A DNA stretch of 64,000 bases from Synechococcus sp. J7-Johnson (GCF_024345795.1 NZ_JAGQBU010000002.1:124001-188000); one strand, 5' to 3'. Counted from the stretch's first letter, positions 17,512 through 26,143 are shown. The notes: generated from the letters alone by a model not told the origin. A program made the numbers and translations.

Positions 17512-18183
17512 TCAGCCTCCGACCCCGAGCAGTTCCACCTCAAATGTGAGGGTTGCGTTGGGGGGAATGACGCCGCCGGCGCCCCGTTCGCCGTAGGCCA
17601 GATCCGGTGGGATCACCAGTTTGCGCTTGCCGCCCACCTTCATACCGGCCACGCCTTCATCCCAGCCCTTGATCACCCGACCGGCTCCAAGCGGGAAGGA
17701 GAAGGGGCCACGGCCGTAGCTGCTGTCGAACTCCTTGCCGCTGGCGAGGGTGCCGCGATAGTTGACTTGGACGGGCTGGCCGCTCACGGCCTCTGCACCC
17801 TCGCCGACCACCAGATCGGTGATGCGCAGGCCACTGGGGGTGACCACTTCCTTTGCGGCCACCAATTCGCCTCCCAGGCCGGATGCGCCCACTTGGGCAA
17901 CGGAGGCGTCGGCGAGGGCGGAGGTGTCGTTGGGACTGTCGGAGGCCATGGTGAACAGCGAGGGATTCGGATCGTCGGGGTCGAGCTCGATCCGACCGCT
18001 GGGTGCTGCAGGCGCCTGATTGATGGCTGAGCTGACCGAAGCCACGGCAGCTGAGCCAACGGAGGCAGTGCTGACAGCACCGCTGCCGCTGGCCTCGACT
18101 GTGCTGGGAGAAATCAGCTGACTGGCCAGGGCCAGCAGCAGGCAGGCGACGCAGACGCCGGTGCTGATCAGGATGTCACGCAT
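17512..18183 (-). CDS. FKBP-type peptidyl-prolyl isomerase, membrane-anchored or exported
   Basis: A 223-residue prolyl isomerase. Residues 1-30 form an N-terminal hydrophobic segment ([19 protein letters not shown]), then an Ala/Ser/Val-rich linker of about 80 residues, then a complete FKBP domain (about 115-223) with [36 protein letters not shown] and [18 protein letters not shown]. The domain layout suggests folding help in the periplasm or lumen. The Cys in the hydrophobic segment could be a lipobox-like site, but the pattern is poor. It lies downstream of a phasin-like gene on the same strand, near lnt. Confidence 0.88.
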   Translation of the reverse strand: MRDILISTGVCVACLLLALASQLISPSTVEASGSGAVSTASVGSAAVASVSSAINQAPAAPSGRIELDPDDPNPSLFTMASDSPNDTSALADASVAQVGASGLGGELVAAKEVVTPSGLRITDLVVGEGAEAVSGQPVQVNYRGTLASGKEFDSSYGRGPFSFPLGAGRVIKGWDEGVAGMKVGGKRKLVIPPDLAYGERGAGGVIPPNATLTFEVELLGVGG

Positions 18184-18262
18184 GGAACGGTGTCTGGCTG
18201 CCAGGCCGGAACGAGCTGGCAGGCATTCTGCCAGCGCCGGGGATGACGACTCCTGTGCCCCG

Positions 18263-18604
18263 TCAGTCGGGCACTTCGGCCCCTTCACGTCGGCTGCGCA
18301 GCTGTTGCTCCAGCCGGTCGATGCGGCCCCTCAGCTCATCCACCTCGCGCTGGCGGGCCAGCCCCAGGTCCTGAAGGAAGTGATCGATGCCTCGCTCCAT
18401 GGTGCGCTCGGCCTGCTTCTCCAGCTCGGGGTTCTCCCCCCGCAGCGAGCGCATCACGTCGTCGACGAGCACCGTGGCTTCGCCGGGATCCAGGCGGCCG
18501 CTTGTCACCCAGGCCTGAGTGACGTTGCGCAGACGGTCGGCCACCAGGGAACTGGTGCCCAGTCCACGCAGGATCAGTTGCTGGAGCAGATTGTCCCGGT
18601 CCAT
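18263..18604 (-). CDS. Phasin-like coiled-coil protein
   Basis: A 113-residue helical protein ([19 protein letters not shown]...). Its C-terminal 40 residues are a heptad-rich coiled coil ([19 protein letters not shown]). It resembles the short cyanobacterial phasin-family proteins, but a polyhydroxyalkanoate granule role is not shown by any neighbour here. It is divergent from lnt with only 35 bp between starts, and 79 bp upstream of the FKBP gene. Confidence 0.65.
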   Translation of the reverse strand: MDRDNLLQQLILRGLGTSSLVADRLRNVTQAWVTSGRLDPGEATVLVDDVMRSLRGENPELEKQAERTMERGIDHFLQDLGLARQREVDELRGRIDRLEQQLRSRREGAEVPD

Positions 18605-18639
18605 GGCGGCAAGCGCTGACCATCTGATGATGTCGTTGC

Positions 18640-20109
18640 ATGCCGGCGCAGGCCATGGGAGATGACCGGCGCCTGAGGGTGATCACCGCCCTTGCCGGTG
18701 CCCTGGCGGGACTCTCCCTGGCACCCCTGGGCCTGCCGCCGCTGCTCTGGCTGGCCCTGGTTCCCCTCTGGGGAGCCACTCCTGCTGCCGCCGGCCTCTG
18801 GGGGGGCGTTGCGGTGCTGGTCAGCCATCGCTGGCTGCTTTGGTTGCATCCCCTCGACTGGATCGGTGTCCCCGGCCCCCTGAGCCTGCCGATCTGCCTG
18901 GCGATCTGGTTGGCCTGCGGTCTGGCCGGGGGGGGGCTGGTGGCGATCTGGGGCTGGCTGGTACGCCGCCTTGACCCCCGCCGCCTCGCCACGGCGCTGC
19001 TGGCCTCCGGGCTCTGGGGGCTGGCGGAAGTGCTCCTGGCCGCCGGACCCCTGTTCTGGATCGGGCTGGGTGCCTCCCCCCTGCCCGCCGATCGGGCTCT
19101 GGCCGGGCTGGCGGCTGTGGGCGGATCCGGCCTGGTGGCTGCCGTTCAGCTGTTGATCGGCTGGTTCTGCTGGCGCACTTTGGTGGCGCCTGCGGTCAGC
19201 CGGCGTGGCTGGGGCCTGGGTCTGGCCGCTCTGCTGCTGTTCAGCCATGGCCTCGGCTGGAGCCAGCTGCGGGCCGATCGCGTGGAGCGGGGGGAGTCCT
19301 TCCGGGTGATGGTGCTGCAACCAGCGCTGCCCACCCGGGAGAAGTTCGAGCCCGAGCGCCAGCGGGACCTGCTGGTGCAGATCGCCAGGGCCCGTCAGCA
19401 GGCGGCCGCCCTGGGGGTGCCCCTGCTTCTGCCGGAAGGAACGTTGGTGCTCGGGCAGGCCATGCCCGAGGCCGAGGCGGAAGTCCTCAGTGGTGGCTTC
19501 CGCCTTGAAGGGGAGGAGTTGCGCAGCAGTGTCCTCCGCTTCGAGCCCAGTTCGAGTCAAGCCTCCAGTTGGGTCGACAAGGCCAGGGTGGTGCCTCTGG
19601 GCGAATGGGTGCCCCTGGCGCGCTTCTGGCGCTGGGGTGGACTGTCTGCCGTGGGGGGTGTGGAGCCGGGGCCGCCCGCGCGGCTGCTGAGACGCAGCGG
19701 CGCGGATCCGGCGGTGGCGATCTGCTACGAACTGGCCAATGGCGAGGGCCTGCGCGAGGCCACCGCGGCTGGGGCCGGTTGGTTGATGGCCAGTGCCAAT
19801 CTCGACCCCTATCCAGCCCTTCTGCGTGATCAGTTCACGGCCCTGGCCCAGCTGCGGGCGATCGAGGTGGGCCGCTGGTTGGTCAGCACTGCCAACACAG
19901 GACCCAGTCTGGTGATCGACGCTCAGGGGGTGGTTCGCGCCGCCTTGCCGACGGGGCGGGCTGAGCTGGGGGTGTTCGAACTGGAGCGGCTGAAGCGGGC
20001 CACGACCTATCAAATCTGGCGCGAAGCACCCCTGATCCTGATGATTCTGCTGGGGGGGGCAAGCCGGTGCTTCTGGTTTCAGCGACCTCGCCGCGGCCAT
20101 TCCCACTGA
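18640..20109 (+). CDS. lnt: Apolipoprotein N-acyltransferase
   Basis: Adds the third acyl chain to the N-terminal Cys of lipoproteins at the periplasmic face of the inner membrane. The 489-residue protein has about six N-terminal membrane segments, a periplasmic carbon-nitrogen hydrolase domain (about residues 220-455) and a final membrane helix. The catalytic triad is visible: Glu266 (LPEGT), Lys314 (DKARVVPLGEW) and Cys362 (ICYE). The start may be ATG 18640 or the in-frame ATG 15 bp later. No lgt or lspA is nearby. Confidence 0.93.
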   Translation: MPAQAMGDDRRLRVITALAGALAGLSLAPLGLPPLLWLALVPLWGATPAAAGLWGGVAVLVSHRWLLWLHPLDWIGVPGPLSLPICLAIWLACGLAGGGLVAIWGWLVRRLDPRRLATALLASGLWGLAEVLLAAGPLFWIGLGASPLPADRALAGLAAVGGSGLVAAVQLLIGWFCWRTLVAPAVSRRGWGLGLAALLLFSHGLGWSQLRADRVERGESFRVMVLQPALPTREKFEPERQRDLLVQIARARQQAAALGVPLLLPEGTLVLGQAMPEAEAEVLSGGFRLEGEELRSSVLRFEPSSSQASSWVDKARVVPLGEWVPLARFWRWGGLSAVGGVEPGPPARLLRRSGADPAVAICYELANGEGLREATAAGAGWLMASANLDPYPALLRDQFTALAQLRAIEVGRWLVSTANTGPSLVIDAQGVVRAALPTGRAELGVFELERLKRATTYQIWREAPLILMILLGGASRCFWFQRPRRGHSH

Positions 20110-20319
20110 ACGGATCAGATCGGTCTTGCCAGTGCAGAGAGGATCCTGCAACTTCGCGGCCATGACTCACCTGATCAGGATCAGGATGTCCTGACCGGGA
20201 ATGTGCGTTGAACGGGATCTTCGTTGGATCTGAACTGGCCTGGCCAGGTTGCTTTCTCCGCCAACCTCAACGAACGCACGCCATTCAGTATGTTGTCTAT
20301 GATGTTCTCAAGCAATGCC

Positions 20320-20694
20320 ATGTTGACTGGTGCCGATCTGCTCGCCAAGGTCAAGGAGCTGGGTGAGGTCAGCAAATCAGAGCTGGTGCGCTCTGCCGGC
20401 TACGTCAGTACCAAGAAGGACGGCAGTGAGCGATTGAATTTCACGGCGTTTTACGAAGCTCTGCTGGAAGCCAAGGGCGTCAACCTCGGCCCCAGCGGTG
20501 GCGGTCAGGGAGCCGGCAAAGGTGGACGCAAGCTCAGCTACATCGCCACTGTTCAAGGCAACGGCAACCTGCTGGTGGGCAAGGCTTACACGGCTCTGCT
20601 CGACCTCAAGCCCGGGGATGAGTTCGAGCTGAAGATCGGCCGTAAGCAGATCCGCCTGGTGCCTGTCGGCGCTGAAGACGAAGGGGAGGAGTGA
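20320..20694 (+). CDS. cyAbrB family transcriptional regulator
   Basis: A 124-residue cyanobacterial AbrB-like DNA-binding protein. Other cyanobacterial members help regulate carbon/nitrogen balance and other global programs. The N-terminal half (MLTGADLLAKVKELGEVSKS, ELVRSAGYVSTKKDG, RLNFTAFYEALLEAKG) is the conserved cyanobacterial region. The AbrB-like swapped-hairpin part is C-terminal (NLLVGKAYTALLDLKPGDEF, KIGRKQIRL). I chose ATG 20320 because homologues start with MLTGADLLAK; several upstream ATGs in frame give an unrelated 32-residue leader. A 210-bp gap after lnt holds the likely promoter. Confidence 0.92.
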   Translation: MLTGADLLAKVKELGEVSKSELVRSAGYVSTKKDGSERLNFTAFYEALLEAKGVNLGPSGGGQGAGKGGRKLSYIATVQGNGNLLVGKAYTALLDLKPGDEFELKIGRKQIRLVPVGAEDEGEE

Positions 20695-20753
20695 TCCTTT
20701 CCCCATCTGCATGAAGCGCTTGGGGTGCCCGGACTGTTGTTCAGGGTGCCCCA

Positions 20754-20779
20754 ATAAAAAACCCCGCCTTGGCGGGGTT
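20754..20779 (-). terminator. Rho-independent terminator of the RRM protein gene
   Basis: An AACCCCGCC / GGCGGGGTT inverted repeat with a short loop is followed on the minus strand by six T. It lies about 50 bp beyond the stop of the RNA-binding protein gene. In the plus direction only two T follow, so termination of the cyAbrB transcript here is less sure. Confidence 0.8.
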
Positions 20780-20789
20780 GATCAAAGTG

Positions 20790-20817
20790 CCAAAGATCAG
20801 GCGAACCTGATCTTTGG
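20790..20817 (-). other. Perfect 12-bp hairpin in the RRM gene 3' UTR
   Basis: CCAAAGATCAGG and its exact reverse complement flank a 4-base loop (TTCG on the minus strand). It lies between the stop codon of the RNA-binding protein gene and its terminator, so it would form a stable stem with a UUCG loop in the 3' UTR. It could protect the mRNA from 3' exonucleases or serve as a second terminator. Confidence 0.75.
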
Positions 20818-20830
20818 CTTGGGTGAAGAC

Positions 20831-21190
20831 TCAGTAGCGGCTGCGACCACCGCCGCCGCCGCCGCCGCCGCCGTAGCCACCACCACCACCACCACCACCG
20901 CCGCCGTAGCCGCCGCCACCGCCGCGATTGCCACCACCGCCACCGCCACCGCGGGGCTCAGCCTTGTTGACCCGGATCATCCGATTCATCCATTCGACGT
21001 TCTGAAGATCGTCGATGGCTTTCTGCTCTTCGGCGTCGTTCGCGAGTTCCACGAACGCGAAACCGCGCTTGCGTCCAGTTTCCCGATCAAGGGGCAGGCT
21101 GCACTGGCGCACTTCTCCGTACTGACTGAAAAGGTCACGGAGATCCTCTTGCTCGGCATCGAACGAGAGGTTGCCTACGTAGATTGTCAT
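20831..21190 (-). CDS. Glycine-rich RRM RNA-binding protein
   Basis: A 119-residue Rbp-type protein with one RNA recognition motif (residues 1-80): RNP2 is IYVGNL and RNP1 is RKRGFAFVEL. The 38-residue tail is almost all Gly with scattered Tyr, Arg and Asn, ending GRSRY. Cyanobacterial Rbp proteins of this kind bind single-stranded RNA; some are cold-induced, and some help place photosynthesis mRNAs at thylakoids. The tail is coded by GGC/GGT/GGG runs. It is divergent from the PAP/fibrillin gene. Confidence 0.94.
   Translation of the reverse strand: MTIYVGNLSFDAEQEDLRDLFSQYGEVRQCSLPLDRETGRKRGFAFVELANDAEEQKAIDDLQNVEWMNRMIRVNKAEPRGGGGGGGNRGGGGGYGGGGGGGGGGYGGGGGGGGGRSRY
20846..20953. repeat. 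Trinucleotide repeat block coding the Gly-rich tail
   Basis: Runs of CCG, CCA and CCACCG triplets (plus strand) make an almost pure triplet microsatellite that codes the glycine tail of the RRM protein. Copy-number change would be in frame and alter only tail length. Confidence 0.9.
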
Positions 21191-21321
21191 GTAACTTTAA
21201 ATAACTTGAACGGATCCGTCGACGGCTGGAAGTGTTGCTCTCGCCAGTGATCGAAAAATCAAAAATCACTTTACACACGCCCCCGTCCCTGCCCCCCACC
21301 CTTCCCAACCCCTTTGGTGCC

Positions 21322-21879
21322 ATGACTCCCCGTGAACAGTTGCTTGAAGGGTTGTGCAACCCCGCTGCGCTCGGCGATCAGCGGATCCGCTCCCTGATCG
21401 AAACTCTCGAGCAGGAGTCACCCGCTGATCTGCTGCAACGGCCGGACCATCTGGAGGGGGTCTGGGAGTTGCGCTGGTGCAGCAGCAAGGCTCCTTACCT
21501 GCGGGTTGCTCCATGGATCGACAACCTTCAGGTGCTGGTCCCGGCCCGTGCCCGGGCCATGAACCTGCTGCGCCTCACTGGTGCCTTTTCGGGCCTGGGT
21601 GGCATCGCCGTGCTGGCGCGGATTGCCGTTCAGGGGCCTCAGCGGGTATCGGTGAGCTTTGAGCGGGGAGGTTGGATCGGCCCGGGGCTGGGACCGATGC
21701 AGTTGCGCCTGTTGCGTCAGGTGAGCCAGAGCTACCCGGCCTGGCTGGACATCACCGTTCTGGATCAGGAGTTGCGCATCTGCCGGGGACAGACCGGGAC
21801 TGTCTTTGCCCTGCGCCGACGGGAAGAGCTGTGCTGCGACGACCTTCTCGCCCTGGCTGAACCTGCGCCCCAGCTCTGA
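21322..21879 (+). CDS. PAP/fibrillin (plastid lipid-associated) family protein
   Basis: A 185-residue soluble protein with the fibrillin/PAP pattern: a helical N-terminus, then DHLEGVWELRWCSSKAPYLR and a beta-rich barrel, ending TGTVFALRRRE. The family binds hydrophobic molecules at thylakoids or plastoglobules in phototrophs; its exact ligand is unknown. I chose ATG 21322, since the in-frame upstream part is Pro/Ser/Thr-rich and AT-rich like non-coding DNA. The next gene starts within 55 bp. Confidence 0.85.
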   Translation: MTPREQLLEGLCNPAALGDQRIRSLIETLEQESPADLLQRPDHLEGVWELRWCSSKAPYLRVAPWIDNLQVLVPARARAMNLLRLTGAFSGLGGIAVLARIAVQGPQRVSVSFERGGWIGPGLGPMQLRLLRQVSQSYPAWLDITVLDQELRICRGQTGTVFALRRREELCCDDLLALAEPAPQL

Positions 21880-21933
21880 ACCGTGCAGGTGCAGAGGTTG
21901 GCGCCGCTGGGCTGCCCATGGCACCGTGATGGC

Positions 21934-22212
21934 ATGGATCGGTTTTCCGACTTGGCTCCCGAAGTCGTTCTGATGGAGCCGCGCCGTTTTGAGGACGTCC
22001 TGCAAGCGGTTCAGGCTGTGCGTGAGCGCAAGACAGTGGTGCTCAACTTCGGTTCGATGCCACCGGAGGAGGCCCAGCGCTCGGCGGATTTTGTCTCCGG
22101 CGGAGTTTTCGCTCTCGATGGGCACCAGGAGCGACTCGGGGAGATGGTCTTTCTCTTTGCCCCCTTCGGAGTGGATGTGAGCCGGGATCCCGGCAGCAGC
22201 GCCGAGCCGTGA
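21934..22212 (+). CDS. Short SepF-like protein
   Basis: A 92-residue protein made up of little more than a SepF core domain: MEPRRFEDVLQAVQAVRERK, TVVLNFGSMPPEEAQRSADF, then VSGGVFALDGHQERLGE and VFLFAPFGVDVS. SepF anchors FtsZ to the membrane, but full-length SepF has an N-terminal amphipathic helix and linker, which are absent here. I therefore read it as a short paralogue, not the main division SepF. A GTG at 21883, 4 bp after the previous stop, is an alternative start adding 17 residues without a clear amphipathic helix. Confidence 0.75.
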   Translation: MDRFSDLAPEVVLMEPRRFEDVLQAVQAVRERKTVVLNFGSMPPEEAQRSADFVSGGVFALDGHQERLGEMVFLFAPFGVDVSRDPGSSAEP

Positions 22213-22326
22213 GCCGCCGCCGTGAATCGCTGTGGATCTGCCCCATGGCCCGGTCGTTTCTTGGCCGCCTCTTAACAATGCTCAAAGATTTGTGTTACGC
22301 TTCGCAAAGCACTTCGCTCTCCTCCA

Positions 22327-22470
22327 ATGGCTGACTCCACCACCCGCTTCGGTTTTGTTGCGTTCGCTGAAACCTGGAATGGCCGTCTGGCCATGCTTGG
22401 CTTCGTGATTGGCCTGGCTACAGAGGTCCTCACCGGCCAAGGCATCCTCGGCCAGATCGGCCTGGGCTGA
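22327..22470 (+). CDS. hli: High-light-inducible protein (Hlip)
   Basis: A 47-residue one-helix protein. It has the chlorophyll-binding motif ETWNGRLAMLGFVIGLATE at residues 15-33, followed by LTGQGILGQIGLG as in other Hlips. Hlips bind chlorophyll and carotenoids and protect photosystem II assembly intermediates under strong light. The start is ATG 22327. The AT-rich 110 bp upstream is the probable promoter region. A hypothetical gene follows 31 bp later. Confidence 0.93.
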   Translation: MADSTTRFGFVAFAETWNGRLAMLGFVIGLATEVLTGQGILGQIGLG

Positions 22471-22501
22471 TCGCGGCATCCACGAGCAACAGGTTCCCGT
22501 C

Positions 22502-23248
22502 ATGACGGGCTCATCACCGGCCATGACCACCACCCTGGCGTTCACATTCAGCTTTGCTCCTCCCCGGGAAGGGGAGGAGTCCATTAGCTGGAGCCAAGTA
22601 GTCGCAGATCATCAGGCTTCCCTCTGTGATGCAAGGGCACTGCGCATCCTGCGCTGCCCCAAGGCATGGAGCGGCAGCCTCGATTCCCTCGTACAGGCTG
22701 GGCAGGCCACGATCAGCTGCGAAGATCCTTTCGTTGGCCTGCCCAACACCGGTCCTGCGCGGGAACGGCTCCTATGTGATGCCGTCATTCCTCGTTTCGA
22801 CGCCTCTCGCCTCTGGTTGCAGGTTCACGTCCTGGAAGCCGGCCAAGGTGTTTCGCCTACCGATGCTCCGCTTGGACACGAACGGCTTGATGCAGTTCCG
22901 CTCCAGCAGTTGAGCAACGAAACCTGCTGGTTCTACCCAACCGAGGATGGCGATTACCTTGCGTCGGAACGAACCATTGACGTGCGTTTCGGTCCTGGGG
23001 TGATGGCTGAACCATTGCCGACCTCCCAGCCGTTGTCCTATGACCGCGGCGATCTGCGCCTGCTGTGGTCGCTGATGGCAGATGACGAGGATCTCAGTTG
23101 TGTGGGACTCACCTATCAGCGCCGCCGGATCGAATTCCCCCGCCATGCTGAACAGCCAGCCACCACGGCCACCTGGTCCTCCTTCCGGGTGGACGGCATG
23201 GCCAGTCCCTCCTTCCAGCGCCTCTCGACGATCTCCACCTACGGCTGA
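22502..23248 (+). CDS. Conserved-looking hypothetical protein
   Basis: I do not recognise this 248-residue protein. It has no signal peptide, membrane segment or known catalytic motif. The sequence looks soluble and mixed alpha/beta, with many Trp, Asp and Pro residues (ERTIDVRFGPGVMAEPLP, DRGDLRLLWSLMADDEDL). Codon use matches the neighbours, so it is a real gene. Starts at ATG 22502 or 22523 are both possible. Its position 31 bp after the Hlip stop suggests a shared transcript and perhaps a light-stress link, which is inference only. Confidence 0.7.
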   Translation: MTGSSPAMTTTLAFTFSFAPPREGEESISWSQVVADHQASLCDARALRILRCPKAWSGSLDSLVQAGQATISCEDPFVGLPNTGPARERLLCDAVIPRFDASRLWLQVHVLEAGQGVSPTDAPLGHERLDAVPLQQLSNETCWFYPTEDGDYLASERTIDVRFGPGVMAEPLPTSQPLSYDRGDLRLLWSLMADDEDLSCVGLTYQRRRIEFPRHAEQPATTATWSSFRVDGMASPSFQRLSTISTYG

Positions 23249-23425
23249 TTAGACAGCTTTAGGTCGAGCAGCAAGTCAAGGTGAGGTGCCGTCAGATTTT
23301 TTCAGATCCGAGGCTTGGGCGACAGCCAACCGAATTATCGAGGCGATGCCCCTCAACAGGACCGGCAGGATCGATCGCCTCGTACTGCGGCAGCCTGCTG
23401 TCGGCTCACTTCAGGCCTATTGAAG

Positions 23426-24163
23426 ATGGGATTTGATCCGCGCAGCTGGGCCCGTGCGCCGGCCCGGGGCGCCCATGTCACAGCCAACATTGACGCGCTG
23501 CTCGCCGAGAACGAAGCCCTGCGCCGGGAGGTATTTCTTCTGCGGCAGCAGCTCCTGCGCCAGCAGGCCCCAGGATCCGTTTTCAGGGGCGAAGTCAGTG
23601 TCGAGCGGGTGGAGGCCTGGGGTCAGGCTCTCGCCCGTCATCCCCGCTGGCGTGAGCTTCGGGTGGGCGCCTCGGCTCGGGTGGGGGAGACGCTGGTCTT
23701 CAGCGGCCTGCGTGGCCTGCTTGAGCATCTGAGCCGCCAGTGGAGCGATCCCCGTGCCCAGCTGGAGGAGGAGCTTGATCGCCGCCTGCCAGGCCTCGGC
23801 AGTGCTCTGCGGCAGGCGCTGCGCGGCCCGCAGACCAAGGCTCGCCTGGCGGTACGGGTTGCCTTTGCGGTGTATGGCGTGCGGGCAACTGAATGGCTCT
23901 CGGAATCGCCCTTGCGTGTGGTCGACGAGCTGCTGGAGCGGATTGCCGCCCTGGAGCAGGCGGCCCGCCCGGCTCCGGCCGAGGACAGCACCGATCCAGA
24001 GCGGGCGGCCGCCTTTGCGGCGCTTGGTCTGCGCTGGGGTGCCTCGAGCGAGGCCATCAAGCGGGCCCACCGCCGCCTGGTGAAGACCCACCATCCCGAC
24101 CAGGGTGGAGCCGTTGATGACTTCCGCCGTATCCATGCGGCTTATCAGCTGCTGATGGCCTGA
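23426..24163 (+). CDS. J-domain protein with C-terminal J domain
   Basis: A 245-residue protein with an N-terminal short coiled coil (residues 20-50, LLAENEALRREVFLLRQQLL), a helical middle, an acidic/Pro linker and a J domain at the very C-terminus (about 193-245). The HPD tripeptide that stimulates Hsp70 ATPase is at 223-225 (KTHHPDQGG). There is no Gly/Phe region or zinc finger, so it is a class C co-chaperone. The Hsp70 partner and client are unknown. The in-frame upstream sequence to 23315 is unlikely to be translated. Confidence 0.85.
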   Translation: MGFDPRSWARAPARGAHVTANIDALLAENEALRREVFLLRQQLLRQQAPGSVFRGEVSVERVEAWGQALARHPRWRELRVGASARVGETLVFSGLRGLLEHLSRQWSDPRAQLEEELDRRLPGLGSALRQALRGPQTKARLAVRVAFAVYGVRATEWLSESPLRVVDELLERIAALEQAARPAPAEDSTDPERAAAFAALGLRWGASSEAIKRAHRRLVKTHHPDQGGAVDDFRRIHAAYQLLMA

Positions 24164-24264
24164 GACCATGGCCAATCTCCCTGCTGGAGCGGATCGCCGC
24201 CTTAGCCTGGAGACCTCAGGCTGCTGCTGGCATGCCAGCGCCGAAGTGTTGATCTGGTGATCTG

Positions 24265-25782
24265 ATGAAGCGCCGCTCCCTGGCAGGTTCGATCACCGGG
24301 CTGATGCTCTCGCTCGGGGGATTCGGGGGATGGCTCGTTGGCTCCCTGGAAGTGAAGGCGGATGTGATCCTGCATGCCTTTGACTGGTCGTATGCGGATA
24401 TTGCCGATAAGGCCGAGGCGATTTCGGCAGCCGGCTACAAAGCGGTGCTGGTAACACCCCCTTTGAAATCACCGAAATCAGCGAGTTGTGAGTGGTGGCT
24501 GCGTTATCAGCCTCAGGATTTCCGGGTGATCGACCATTGCGATGGCAATAAGGAATCCCTGGTGCTGGCGATTCAGGCGCTCAAGGCCAGGGGCGTGAAG
24601 ACCTACGCCGATGTGGTGGTCAACCACATGGCCAATGAGAGAAACGGCTCAACGACCTTTCCTGGCGATCTCAGCCTGCGCCAGTATCAGAATGATTCAC
24701 AGTATTGGAGCAGGCAAATTCTTTATGGCGACAGCAATGAAAATGGGGTTCTCGATAATGGAGTGCTGCCTGATGATGGCATTCCCGATGGGCTGTTCGG
24801 AACCCAGGATTTTCACTCTGCAGCCTGCATCCGCGACTACAGCAACTCAATTTCGGTAGTTCGTGATCGCATCTGCGGTCCTTATCCAGATCCCGGTCTG
24901 CCCGACCTCGTTGATACCGACCCAGGCAGGCACTGGGTGAATGATCAGCGCAGGAAGTATATGCAGGCACTCTATGACCTCGGCATCCGCGGTTTCCGCA
25001 TTGATGCGGCCAAGCACATGCCGAATAGCGCCATCAGCTCGTTCATCCCTGAAGAGGTGACCAGAAACTCCCATCTCTTTGCCGAGATCATCACGTCGGG
25101 TGGAGCCACCTCGGGTGATTATCAGCAGTTTCTAGAGCCCTACCTACGGGAACTGCCGCCGCAGTTTGGTGCCTATGACTTTCCCCTGTTCAATGCGCTC
25201 AAGCAGGCATTCTCGTTTGGCCGTCCTCTCTCGGATGTGGCCTTCCCCTATGCCACTGGCAATGCCCTCGAGAACAGCCGTGCCGTCACCATGGTGGTCA
25301 CGCACGATATTCCCTACAACGATGTGTTCCGGTCGCTGATTTTCGATCAAGATGCGCCGTCGTCAGTGGATGAAGGGCTGGCCTATGTGTACATCATGGG
25401 CCGTGATGGTGGAACACCCCTGGTGTTTGACGACCAGTCGGACGGCCGCTCCAACAACGGTCGCTGGCGCGATGTGTGGAGCAGCGATCGCATGCGCCGC
25501 ATGATCGCCTTTCATAACCGCATGCACGGCAAGCCCATGGAGGTGCTGGCCGCCGATGCCTGCACCCTGATGTGGCGCCGGCAGGAAGACGGCATCGTGG
25601 CGATCAACAAATGTGATCAGCAGCGCTCAATCACGGTGGACACCCGCTTTAAACTCAAGTGGAATCACCCCTACCGCGACATGCTCACCGACACGCTGCT
25701 GCCGGAGATCATGGGCCCCAGCTACACCTTCAATCTCCCACCGCGCACCGCACGAATGTGGTTTGCGCTGGAGGGCAGTTAA
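24265..25782 (+). CDS. Secreted GH13 alpha-amylase family enzyme
   Basis: A 505-residue glycoside hydrolase with an N-terminal signal peptide or anchor (residues 1-32). The GH13 motifs are present: region I DVVVNH, region II GFRIDAAKH with nucleophile Asp247, region III acid/base Glu274 (FAEII), and region IV His347-Asp348 in VVTHDI. A DSNENGVLDNGV stretch looks like a Ca2+-binding loop. Likely acts outside the cytosol on alpha-glucans. Third positions are richer in A/T than in nearby genes, a possible sign of transfer. No other glycogen gene is close. Confidence 0.9.
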   Translation: MKRRSLAGSITGLMLSLGGFGGWLVGSLEVKADVILHAFDWSYADIADKAEAISAAGYKAVLVTPPLKSPKSASCEWWLRYQPQDFRVIDHCDGNKESLVLAIQALKARGVKTYADVVVNHMANERNGSTTFPGDLSLRQYQNDSQYWSRQILYGDSNENGVLDNGVLPDDGIPDGLFGTQDFHSAACIRDYSNSISVVRDRICGPYPDPGLPDLVDTDPGRHWVNDQRRKYMQALYDLGIRGFRIDAAKHMPNSAISSFIPEEVTRNSHLFAEIITSGGATSGDYQQFLEPYLRELPPQFGAYDFPLFNALKQAFSFGRPLSDVAFPYATGNALENSRAVTMVVTHDIPYNDVFRSLIFDQDAPSSVDEGLAYVYIMGRDGGTPLVFDDQSDGRSNNGRWRDVWSSDRMRRMIAFHNRMHGKPMEVLAADACTLMWRRQEDGIVAINKCDQQRSITVDTRFKLKWNHPYRDMLTDTLLPEIMGPSYTFNLPPRTARMWFALEGS

Positions 25783-25967
25783 TCACTCTTGAGACCTTCT
25801 ATGCCGGCACCTGCATCCTGAGTTGGCTTGCAGAGGCAAGTTAGAAGAATTGCCGGCCCAGCCGCTTTAGGTTATGGACAGCGAGCCAACAACTTGTCTT
25901 CGGAAATCCTTGGCAGCTGTTCTCATCAAGCGGAGCTTACCCCGAAGTGAGAACCTGGAAAATGATA

Positions 25968-26040
25968 TGGAGCCAAGCGGATTCGAACCGCTGACCCCCT
26001 GCATGCCATGCAGGTGCTCTACCAGCTGAGCTATGGCCCC
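25968..26040 (-). tRNA. tRNA-Ala(GGC)
   Basis: A 73-nt cloverleaf. The 7-bp acceptor stem contains the G3-U70 wobble pair that identifies alanine tRNAs. The D stem is GCTC/GAGC, and the anticodon stem CCTGC/GCAGG has loop ATGGCAT, giving anticodon GGC for GCC codons. The T arm has TTCGAAT. The discriminator is A and CCA is not encoded. Confidence 0.97.
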
Positions 26041-26143
26041 ATGGTTGGCCTGGCGAACCGAACGCTGGTCGATCGGCTGGACCCTGGGGCCCTCGCTTTG
26101 GCAGTCGAAAGCTTACAACGCAGCGGTTCGCCTCACCCAAGGT

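Noticed and set aside
18574-20163. 529-codon minus-strand frame
   Set aside because: Antisense to lnt, which has its full catalytic triad. The shadow is a Gln/Pro-rich chain.
22213-22326. HLR1-type (RpaB) sites upstream of the Hlip gene
   Set aside because: TTAACA and GTTACG half-sites are present, but the spacing does not fit the direct-repeat consensus.
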